64,000 nt of DNA. Source: Dromaius novaehollandiae (taxonomy: Eukaryota; Chordata; Aves; Casuariiformes; Dromaiidae). Numbering within the stretch: the stretch's first letter is position 1; each line of letters opens with the position of its first letter. The stretch covers positions 77,665,218 through 77,729,217 of the forward strand of contig NC_088099.1 in NCBI RefSeq assembly GCF_036370855.1, written 5' to 3'. The position numbers and the translations under genes were made by a program. The notes below the pieces were generated by a model that was not told the DNA's origin, did not search any database, and worked only from the letters and a program-made list of their open reading frames with translations. Positions 49,901-61,900 of the stretch are shown in pieces.

Positions 49901-52900
49901 AGAACAGTGTGGGCCTGCATGACAAAAACACACTTCTAAATCTCTTAAGAAATGAATAAATCTGAAAATAAATCAATATTGGCTTTTAAGAACCATTATG
50001 CATCAAGTCGCTTTCAACTACACTGCCAGATTAGGAAGAACTCAATTAACACTTGTTACCTTTGCCAGTTTTATCTTTGAGTAGTAGAATTAAAGGTTTT
50101 TTTTTTTAATAAAACTATTAATTTAAATGTAACTCAAAAAATAGATAGTTAGCATTCTTTTATTGCTGAATTAAAAAGCTGTTCATCTTACTATTACCTG
50201 GCAGAAGCAAAGCAGCATAAGACCTAGAACCACCATGCTGGGGAAAACTCTGAAGAACCACACTGTTCAACATGCCTTTATTATCATAATATATCTGTTT
50301 ATATATTCATTTTTAAACATTTCTTAGCTATGTTAGTTCATAGGTTGAACTGTAATTCTTACTGAGTACACAAATAACTTTTTGTCAAAACATGCTCAAA
50401 ACTTATCACAGTTCCATCACCATATTAGCACTTAACCTTGCTCTTCATTAACAGGCAAAACCAATTCTAGCAAAATAACCCAAATATTTTAAACTTAAAA
50501 AAAACAAAAAATCACTATCTCCCTCTCCAATAAAATAATAAAACAATCAATAGACAGATTTCAAGACACAGTTCAGTTCACTCACAAACAAACAAACCTC
50601 TCAGGACTAGTCATATTTTTACAAAGTTAAAACCTCAGTAGGGCAAAATAAAATGACTGTTCCAAAAGGTATTATTAATAATTACTGAATCAGGAAGCTG
50701 TCCTGAAATAATAGTTCATTTCCCTTCACAGGTCTTATGTTTACAAAAATAACTATTAGTAAATATCAGATTATCTTTCAATTTATTATAAGCTTACAGT
50801 ATGAAGAATTACCACATCATCCCCATTTTCCTATTCTTAGACATACTCATGATCAAAGATTCAATAAGATTTTTTTTTCTGAAATGCATATGCCTTTTCA
50901 TGATGCTTGGTAAAAGTCAGGCTATGAAGGTTTCAGAGAAAACCATGTGCAGAGGCCAGTCAATGAAGAATATATTTCTGAAATGTTTGTACCTGTTTGT
51001 GGAACAGTCTTTTTATAACTTTTTTTCCCATTAGTCAACATTTGAAGCTTTACAGCACAGCTACACCTCTATGCAATATAGTATAGATTACATTAGCCTA
51101 CTATAGGCTTACAAAGAACACACTTGCTTTTCATAATTATCACTTGTGGAGAACTCCAAATGGACCTCAGAGTTCACAGGTAAAAATTAATAGTTAGCAT
51201 TACAAAGAAATGTGGATAGAAGATAATGTATCATCACACACACTGTTAGGTTATGTGATTAAAAGCTAATCATGGTGAACACAAAGACCCAGGAAGGATC
51301 AGAGAAATGCTAGCAACCTAACAAAAGCACCCTGTATTTACTACTCTTAAGACTATCAAAGGAGAATGACAAGACCATCGTTCCTGGTGCAAAACCCACC
51401 AACATCACTCAATAAAAGAAACTCCCTCTCCAGAATGTCATGCAAACTGATCATCATTATTGTCTAAAGGGGTACCAGATTTATTATTGGATACATGGGG
51501 AAGAGAATTTGGGGATTGTGTAAAATTTATTACGGAATGTTTTAAGGAGATAGTGGGAATGCACCAAATTTCTTATGGGATGTTTAGGGGAAGGACCAAA
51601 GTCAAGGAAAAGGAGGGAAAAAGATGGATCAAGCAGGAACAAGTGTGGGAAAGTATCTGTGCGGCTGGCTATGTTAGCAGTATGTGCATGCACATGTGAG
51701 TGTGTGTGTAAGAGTGCATGTGTGCACACATGCCTGTGCGCATGCCTATTGGGTGTATATGCAGCAATTACTGATTTTGTTCACTGCTAAATCAGGCAAC
51801 AACTACTCTGATAAAATCAGTTTTAACTGACTTTTATGTAGACAGCTGGATTTGGAGTACCAGGGAGGAACGACAGTGAATGGCTGATACTATCGTAGCA
51901 GGAGCCATTATGTGGAAACACATAGAAAATAAAAAGGTCCAGTATACCAAGGATTTCAACAACCCATTTCAGCATAAGAATGTTAAAGTTTCTGAATATT
52001 TTACAGTGGTTTACAAGATCATGAGTTCTGTAACTGCAGAGTCAGTTATACTGTGCTTAAACCTCAGAACTACAGAATGTTTAAAACAGATTAATTTATG
52101 TCTATGTTTGCTTCATCCCTACTGCTTACTGTTTTCCCTCAGAACTTTTTCCCTCTTCAGTTCCCAGAGCTCACATAGCAAGTTCCTCTATCAGAAAGGA
52201 AGCAAGGTATTTATCACGTATCAGAAAATATAGGGGATGTGAGGCAAGTCAGTGGCCATCTTGTTGAAAAATAGCTTAGTCAGAACAATCTACACACAAG
52301 GACTTTTATTGGTTGAGAGAGACATAGTTCAGTATTGATTTAAACAATGGAACCCTCCAGCATAGATAAGAATTGAGTAAGCATTATATGTAGGGATGTG
52401 GACGTAAACTTTTATGTTTCTTGACAACCTCTGCATTCAGACGCCCTGGTTCTTCATATCTCACCCATATTTCATTATTTAAGGAAAAGATGCTGTATGA
52501 AGACATACGTACTGTTCTAATACTTACTTTTTCTTTGTCCTCCAACAATACAGGATTTTTGGAGGTCAACACAATGCATTTCCACACAGTTTTCTAGCAA
52601 ACCACTGTGTCCACAGGTACAAATCTTGTAACAACCAACATCACCAGCTGATGACGGAACCTGAATAAGTGTACCTTGACGGACAATAAAATCTGAGGCT
52701 TCCCCCAATTTGCAACCTATATACAAAGAGAAATTTTGTTTCAAATTTAATTAATGTTTAGGCAAGTACCAATGCCAAAAATAACTACTACTGTTTGATT
52801 TCTAAAAAAGCTACAGATATCCCTAAATCCTTGAAGAAACAGAAAGTATGTTTTGCAAGCAAAAGAGTTGTTCATTGTCATTAGAAAGTAGATCTTTGTG

Positions 52901-55900
52901 CAAATAACAGCACTGGTTATTATAAACAGTCTTGCTCTTGCGTTTCAGACAAATTCACTAAGTTCATAAAGTCAGCAAGTAGCAGACATGAAAGTTATTT
53001 GCTTGAGACAATGTTCTGAAGTATTTGCAGAAATGCAGCTTCAGAGAAAAAAGACTGGTAATTTCAACAGTTCTCAAGGAATCTCATTTTTCACAATTCT
53101 GTATGAGTCATATGTTACTTACACTTCATTTTTTCAGTATAGAATCTGAATTAAAGGCTCAAAGCAAAGCCCAGTTTTTCTCTTTTCTCACATCTTTTAC
53201 TATATCTTCCTACCCTACTTGTACCTATTACAAGAATACTGAAGAACTCCTTATACAGGTATAAATAAATAGAAGAAAAAGGGAGAAGAAGCAGGAAAAC
53301 TGGTGAAAAAGTATGGAAAAGAAGAAAAAGGGTTTTAAAAATTGTAAAGAAGAAATAGCAAAAGAAATAGGAGGTTAAAATTATACTAGAAGTAACTGCT
53401 AAACTGCAGCAAATCCCCAGAAACTTTCAACCATTAAGAAGACTGAATACAGAGACAAACAGAGGAAGCAAACTGTCTCTTCATAAGCTCTGGGTGAGCT
53501 TGTTTTCAGATCATTTTGAATGACTTCTGCAGTAAGTCAAAACAGCACAACCTCTACAGTAATACTGTTCAGCTTCTCAGGAAAAAAAAAAGTTGTATAA
53601 GGGTCACAAGAAAATAAACAAAACAATTTCCTAGGCTCACAAAAAGTATCAGCTGAAAACCTATCCCCATTTTCAGAAGAGCTTTTCAGACACTAGTGAG
53701 ATACATGGGAAGCAAAAACCAGTTTTCCCCTTTCTAATTAAAAATCACTGGAGAAAATTGAAACATTTAAATAAACTGGACATACTTGTCTATACTTGGG
53801 CCATGGGATGTGATGGGATGTACCCATGACTACCGAGCAAGCTGGCCCATGTCACTGCAAGGCCACCCTTGATAATCTTTGGAAGGTTGTGGCGATCAGG
53901 AGAGGTTCTCGAGGACTGGAAGAAAGCAAATGTTACTCCTGTCTTTGGGAAGGGCAAGAAGGAATATCTGGGGAACTACAGGCTGGTCAGTCTCACCTCG
54001 ATCCTGCGAAGGTGATGGAGCAACTAATCTTGGATACCGTTTCCAGACACAAGAAGTATGAGATGATGGTCAGCAGTAGTCAGCATGGATTTATGAAGGG
54101 GAAATTGTGCTTGACAACCTGAGAGCCTTCTAGGATGAGATGACTAGGTTGGTGGATGAGGAGAGAGCAATGGATGTTGTTTATCTCAACTTTATCAAGG
54201 CTTTTGACACTGTTGCCCATAACATCCTCATAGGCAAGCTGATGAAATATGGGCTAGATAAGTGGACAACGAGGTGGACTGAGAACTGCCTGAACTGCTG
54301 GGCTCAGAGGGTTGTGATCAGTGGCACAAAGTCCAAGTGGAGGCCAGTCACTAGTGGTGTATCCAGTATTGGGTCCAATACTGTTTACGTCTTCGTTAAT
54401 GACCTAGATGATGGGACAGAGTGCACCCTCAGCAAGTCTACAGATGATACAAAACTGGATGCACCAGATGGTTATGCTGCCATTCAGAGTGACCTTAACA
54501 GGCTGGAGAAATGGGCAGAGAGGAACCTCATGAAGTTCAATAAAGGGACGTACAGAGTTCTGCACCTCGGATAAAATAACCTCATGCACCAGAACATGCT
54601 GGGGGCCTACCATCTGGAAAGCAGCTGTGCAGAGAAGGAGCTGGGAGTCCTGGTGGACAACAGGTTGACCATGAGCCAGCAATGCACCCTTGTGGCAAAG
54701 AAGGCCAACAGCATCATGGGCTCTACTAGGAAGAGCATTGCCAGCAGGTCAAAGGAAGTAGTTATCCTTCCATAGACTCAGCCCTGGTGAGGTCACACCT
54801 GGAGGACTGTGTCCAGTTCTGGGCTCCCCAGTGTAAGAGAGACACGGAGCTACTGGAGCAAGTCCAGCGAAGGACTACTAAGATGATTAAGGGACTAGAG
54901 CATCTCTCATATGAGGAAAGGCTGAGAGAGCTGGGACTGTTTAGCCTAGAGGAGGGGGGGGGTCTTAACACTTACAATTATCTGATGGGAGGGTGTTAAG
55001 ATGACAGATGAGCCAGACTCTTTTCAGTGGTGTTCAGTGACAGGATGAGACACAATGGGCACAAATTGGAAGTTAGGAAATTCTGTCTAAGCGTAAGAAA
55101 ACATTGGTTTACAGTGAGAGTGACTGAGCACTGCTGGAGTCCCCATCCTTGGAGACGCTCAAAACTCAACCAGACACAGACCTGGGGAAACTGCTCTAGC
55201 TGACCCTGCTCCAGGCATCCTTTCCAATCTTAACTATTCTGTGATTCTGTGAAACTGCTGATCAGCCACAGAACCACAGGAATAAAAGAGCTCAGAAAAC
55301 TGGTGGGAGACTGCTAAGACAATGTTGTCTGCCTCTTCCTCTAGTAAAGGGCATATTTCAAGTAATTCAGTTTAAAAATCTCCATCTCTCTCTCCCATGA
55401 CATGCTTTCAAGCAGTCACCAAATGCAAGTTTTCTTTCTTGCCTCAAGAAATATAGGTGACCTTTCGTGTCACAGTATGATATCTTTTGCTTTAAAGGAA
55501 CTTGAGACTGGAAACAGAATACAGATCATTCGTAGATATTTAAATGTCTTTTTCTCTGCTCAGACAATGAACTAACAGTGCAGTCGATCATTAAAGATGA
55601 AGTTCAGACATGCTGCATCAGTGCTGCAAAATCAAATACTAGAGAGAAGAGGCAAATCTATTATGTTGCATGTCACTTCTTTCCGAAGCCTTAAACATGG
55701 GCACCATGAACTGAGTGACAGGAAGAGGTTGGAGCAACAGTACAGCCCTTAAGAAGAAGCTTGGGTACTAATACACTTAGACCTGAAGTAGTTACCAGTG
55801 AACTTTTGGAGAAATTTTGAGAAGTTGGTCTGACATATGAAGAACGTTTTGAGACAACTCTGCATAAGATTCCACCTTGATCTTTAATATTATATCAGAA

Positions 55901-58900
55901 TTGCTGCCAATGTAAGTGCACATCCTAGGTCACCCTGCATTTGATCAGATTCTCAGAGCCCTCAGAATGCCATCCCAAGACTGATAGCCCAATTTTCATT
56001 AATTTCAAGGCAAGATACAATGTCCATTTATTTTACCAATAAAGAAAATTATGAAGATACAGCTAATAATAAATGGAAATACTACTATACTATACCTGCC
56101 CTGGTGTCTGCAGGAGCAATGTACGGCACTGTATATGCAGTGCTGTATTTTTGTAATCTTAAATAGCAGGCAGAATGCTTAGAGATCACGCATAGACATT
56201 TATTTATTCTGAAGCAAAATAGGTAATATATCTGAGAAGATGATGCTTTTTTGGTGGACAATAAAAATAGGAACATACAGGAAACTGAAAAGAGCTGGAG
56301 TGCTGGGTACAGCTTTTGAAAAGATGAGATAATTGTGATAATAGTTCTTTCTCTTTTGAGAGAGCAGCAACTCATCTTAAAGCTTTCGACAAAGTTTCAG
56401 TACCATACATTTATCAGCAAAACTCACGTACACAAAAGTCCAAAACCCTTACCTGGAACACACAAATATGGAAGACACAGTTCTCCAGATTGACATCCTT
56501 TCCTATTCACTTCACATAACTGGTTAGCAGCACATGGATTTGGATTACATGGATGTGTAACTTCTTCTACAATGTTACCTAGAGAACTTGGACCTGAAAA
56601 TAGAATACAGGTCACCTATAGTGATTCACATGAGGTCTGTATTTCTGCAATAAAGCGTGACATTTCTTGTACTCAGTAAAATAAACTGTTTTTGACAATT
56701 CTGTGAAATCTTAACTATTTTTTAATTATACTTGTAGAAGCTTGAAATGCCAAGTTAATTTGTTAACTCATTTCAAAAGCGAAGTCCTCAGTCTTGGAAA
56801 TAGTGACCTGAATTATTCCTCACAAATAAAAATATATTTGCTCTATCTTGTTTCCTCAAGAATTTCATCTATATGACAAATATACAAAGAGATGATGACC
56901 AGCAGTTTAATCAAGAGAAGACCCACAATCCATGATTAAGTACACTGGAAGTTTAACTAAATGTGGTATTGTTGATAAACTTTTAAGATATAACTTAGCT
57001 TTTGTTTTCCTTTAGCTCACTAGTAATGTTCTCTTCATACAAGATAAGGAAAAGGGAAGACATCATGGAAAAGCAGCAGCTAAATGGAAAGAAGAACCCA
57101 AAGCTTTAATACACTGTTTCTTTGGGAACAATCGAAAAAGGATATCTTTCCAATCACTGCTGAATGAACATTAGTTTAGCTCTTGTAGCTCTTTCTAACC
57201 AAATTTTATTACTTTAAAATTTTCTAGAATCTTGAGAAAGAAATACCAAAATTTAACTTGCAGGGGTATCTAAAACTTACAGATTCTCACAGCTAAAAAG
57301 GTCTAAATCCTACAGAGATAAATATGCAATGGGCATAGTGTGGAAAGGAATGGAAAAAGATGCATTCAACAAAATCTAGAACCAAAGTAAAGTCTTACCA
57401 ATACAACTGTGTTCCATGTTGAGGAATAAGAACAAAGGCAATGTGCTAGAGGAACACAGAACCACAAAAACTTCTATAAACCTACTAATGTTCAACTGCC
57501 CAGTAGTTAATTTGATCTTGGACATCAAGAAGTTGTGCTCTAATTCATGCTATTGTTTAAGTGACATTGATCTGCGATCAGTCCTTCCAAGCATGATCCA
57601 GCTTTTGTTCTGTAAATAAAATACTGCTGGTGGTTTTTTTATTGCTCAGTACTTTTTTGGAAGGTAGGATGACTTCTTGACAAACACTACTTTTTAAAGT
57701 AGGATTATGTTGGTCTATTCTGAATCAGGTAAAAAAGACATTAAAATTCAATAGGCCAGATTATCATCTGATACACGTTAGTATATAAGTACTGATTGCA
57801 TGAAGTTCCAAAACCAGAAGGAATGAATGTAGTGAGATATGCTAATCTGAACAAGCAATTCTTCTCTAAAATGCTAAATAAATACTTTTACTTCTCAAAT
57901 TCAATACAATTAGAATTTTCTTTAAAAGAAATAATGGAAATGATTAAAAGCAATCATAAGCATTCAAAGCATCTCAGTTTCTAACTTTGTTGCACAGGTA
58001 CGTTGATACTTACTCAGATATGTATCCAAAGGGATACAGTTCTCCAAGTCATCTGTTGGAGATAAGAGCTCACAAATACTTTCAGCTGTGTGGCCCTCAG
58101 GAAATTTATTATGATCTCCACATTTCTTGAGTATTTCTACACAATCTGATCTTCAGATAAATAAATAAACAGAACTTCATGAACACTACTTAAAGAAAAA
58201 AGGTCTTGTATAAAAAAGATTGCTTTCCGCTTCCTTTCCCGAAACCACACCTCTCCCCTCCTGCCTCCTCTCACAACAAAGTGTTTACGTAGATGCTAAA
58301 TTTTACATATATGAATGGAAAAAAAATTGTGCTACAAAGACAGGAACTATTGTTTACACAACTCTTCCTTTACTTTGGGCTGGTCAATCTGTATTTTCCA
58401 TGGCCTCATATGAATATATCTTTCAAGACCAAGCATTTTCTTCCTTTATTAATCTCTAATAAGAGTTGAGCTCATATCTCACTACCTCTACTATTAATCA
58501 CTGTGTCTTCTACCCAATCACCTATTCTCAAAATTTTTATGAACTTCATATCTTTCACAGACCTTTCTCTCTACTAGCTGAAAATCACCAATAGGTTAAA
58601 AATTAAAAAAGAGGAAAGAAGGTTTATAGACAGCACAGATAGCCAAAAAGATCAGCTTTACAATGGAAGCACATACATCCCTCTCATTAACAAGCAAGCA
58701 CCTTTCATTTATAGAGATGAAGATTCAAGTAAGAGCAAGTAGGAGTTTCAATAGGAACTCTACAAGCTCACATTCTTTCCATGTTTGTCTCCTCTAATAT
58801 AAACCATACACCATCCTACAGCAGCTTTTCAGTTCTCATGAAAACCCCTAGCAGAACCTCTCAACTGATTTTTTAAAGGTACTTACTTGCAGATAATACT

Positions 58901-61900
58901 TCCTCTAGATTTGCTGTGGCAAGGTTTAATCTGCAGTGAACAGGCAATTGCCTTCCACATTTCTGGCTGACATCTTTTAATATCAAGAACAGGAATATTT
59001 ATAAATGGCATCTTAATACTCCCTTTTTCCCACAGCTTCATGTCATTCATAGCTCCTTGGTCTGATTGAGTATTGCAGCTCCTGAAAAGCTCTGTTGGTC
59101 TTAAAAAAAAAAGAAGTTAAGATATGGCAGGTATACAAGAAAAGGAAAACAGCACATGCTTTACTTTTCACTGTATGAATTCTACCACCTTGATACTGCT
59201 AGCCTTCTGTAGCATAAAAGACATGAATCCCCTCCACAGTTAAGCAAGACTGAAAAATATTTGAATGAAAATAAGCTCTTTAAATCTCAAGGCTGAAATT
59301 CTGTTCTTACCTCTACCTCTTGGATCAAATATCTTTTTTTTTTTTACTTGAAGGTTGACTTAAAAGAAAAAAAATAAATATTAGGAACATCTGTGTGAAT
59401 GTTTCCTGGTGAATCACTAATGCAAATTTTATAATTTATTTTTGCCCAGACTGCATCTGTCACACATATATGCTATTATTTATGTAATCATAGTCATGCC
59501 ACTTATACCATTTCATTGAAAAGCCAGAGATCTTAACTAACAAGAAAAATTTCAAATCTATTTTTGAAATTCTAAAACTATTTAACTTGTAACCTTGCAA
59601 CTATTAATTCAGACAGCATTTTTAAATCACTGATTTTGCCCTGTAGGGTGTAAAAATGCAGAAATATCTCTAAAAGAAAAGGAATTTTGAAAAAGAGTAA
59701 ATCATTATGATAAATCCTAATACTCTCAGGAAAATGTTAGAGTAACATAAAAATTTTAACACGTGTTTCAACCATATTTTATAATAGACAGCAACCCAGT
59801 AATCGTGGCTTAATTGTTTATACAATAAGACAGAGGAATATGCTGCTAATACAGCATGACATTTTACAAGTTCACAGGTTAGCTTTTATTCTAGTAAGTT
59901 TTGTAATGACACTTAAATACATTTCCAAAAGTAATCTAAAGAAAACTTATTTATTTTAAAATTCTTGCCTAAAAAAAGATTTACAGAAAGACAGTGACAT
60001 ACAATCTAAAAATACATCTGAAAAACATTTTTTTTTATTCAAAGCACAGGAATTCCTTTATAAAATAATCAGTGTTTCTCTCCTACCTGTTATTGAAATT
60101 AGTGCAGTAAGTAAGATTTCTACAGCCCAGCTGACAAGGTTCTCGTACATCTGCTAAACAGGTCAACATGGAAACTTCAACTGCGTTATACTCACAAAAG
60201 CGATCAAATTCTTGCCAACTCTGTGAATTACCCCAGCTCGTGCTATAAAGCTTAGTGCAGAGCTCTCTGAAACAATATAAAGAAAAATCAAATGAAAAGA
60301 ATAGCAGTCTTTCAGATATGATAACAGAATCTATAGTTTCTCTGCTCATCACAGTAGCCTAAAGTAACTGTAGAAATCTGTGTTAGTGCCCCTAAAATCA
60401 GCAAGATTATCCAAATTCTGTGCTCATATAACCCCACTCTACTGGCAAATTTTCTAAATTTTCCAGTTTTGTTTAAGACTGAAAAACTTCATAGTATAAA
60501 ACTGCAATACACAACACAAAGATAAATACGAAGACAAAGCTGGAGTTTGCAGGAAACCTGAACTAATGAGGTGGGAACTATCCCAGCCAATTTTATGTGT
60601 AGTAAACCAGGCTGACACAACAATGAAGAAATTCTATTCTCATCCTTTTACTTCAGATCACATCATCTCCTGCTACAGAAAAGCTCGGCAAACAAAACTA
60701 CGCTTCTTCCTTCACCCTGATGTTTGAGGAAGATGAATTGTTTGTTGCTCGCATTTGAGTTCTTTCCTGGTATCAGAAATATCCAGGCCACTTTGTTCAC
60801 AGTGGCTGTGAAGCTGTTCCCAAATGAAGATATGGAACCTCACTGTACTATTAAAGTCTATTGTATTGAAAATGTGAAGGAAGGATCAATTTTCAGAACT
60901 GACTATCAAAGCAAGCAACAAAAAGACATTATACCGACTGCCCTATGCTGCAATGTTCTATGAAATAACATAATTCTAGGACCCTCCTACAAAACCTGCT
61001 GTATTCAAGTTGTTTTGTTTAGCTAAACTTCAATGCAAAAGAAAGCAATAGCTCAAAATGAATTTTTACATGCTTATTTTATCACATTACATGCCTTTAA
61101 AAGGCCATAGTTATCACTTTTTAAAGTGAGTGGATAACCACTCTAAATAAAAAGCCCCCAATTACAGTTATTTGCAAGCATGCAACTATTTGACCGAAAT
61201 CATTTTTTAACGTTGGAATAGTTAGTTCCAATATTTAATTAATATATTGCCCAAGCAATGTTTCATGGACAATCTAAATCTTATTTACTAAAGAATACCA
61301 CTAGGGTTTTTAAATTGCAGCAGTCAGGCATTTGACACTTTGTACTGTTCATTTTCCCCTTAGTTCTCAGGAGCATCCCATTAAGGCCTCCTCAGCTTGT
61401 TGCAGTGTTGACTGCTACCACCACAAATAAAGCATAGATTGCACTAGTCTTGTGTTTCTGCTAAAATAAGTTAGTGCTGAAAATGAAAAAAAGTGTGATT
61501 CCTCTCATGAAATGGTATTTGTTGAGATGAGAACAAAGCACTGGGCAGAATGTGACACCCATCAGATTACCTAAAACTGTTTCTCTCTAACAATTCATAG
61601 AAGTCAATACTTGACTTACATAGCAGGATTTGGGCAAAGGGCTGGCACCAGACAACTTCTGAAGCATTTTCACAATTAGAAATGAGGGAAGAGAGATACT
61701 GACCTACAGGTGGAAGAATTTGCTTTAGCACAGCAATGGAGCTTAGCCCCATCAAGGCCTGTTGAAGGTGGAGGGTGCACAGTGACTCCCGGGTGAACAG
61801 ATCTTGAACTCTCAAGAAAACATTGCCAAAGTGGATCCTGAGGAAGAGGCATTGTTTTACAGCCTTCTATAAGTCCATCAACAATTTCAAGCTCTGTTTT

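Larger units (their letters stand above)
52717..56452 (-). other. RECK intron carrying a CR1
   Basis: Apart from the antisense CR1 at 53.8-55.25 kb and purine-rich sequence at about 53,265-53,400, nothing was recognised. Confidence 0.65.

Noticed and set aside
51470-51660. GGGG-rich stretch resembling part of an LTR
   Set aside because: No terminal TG...CA pair, target-site duplication or primer site could be seen, so no retroviral or LTR call is made.
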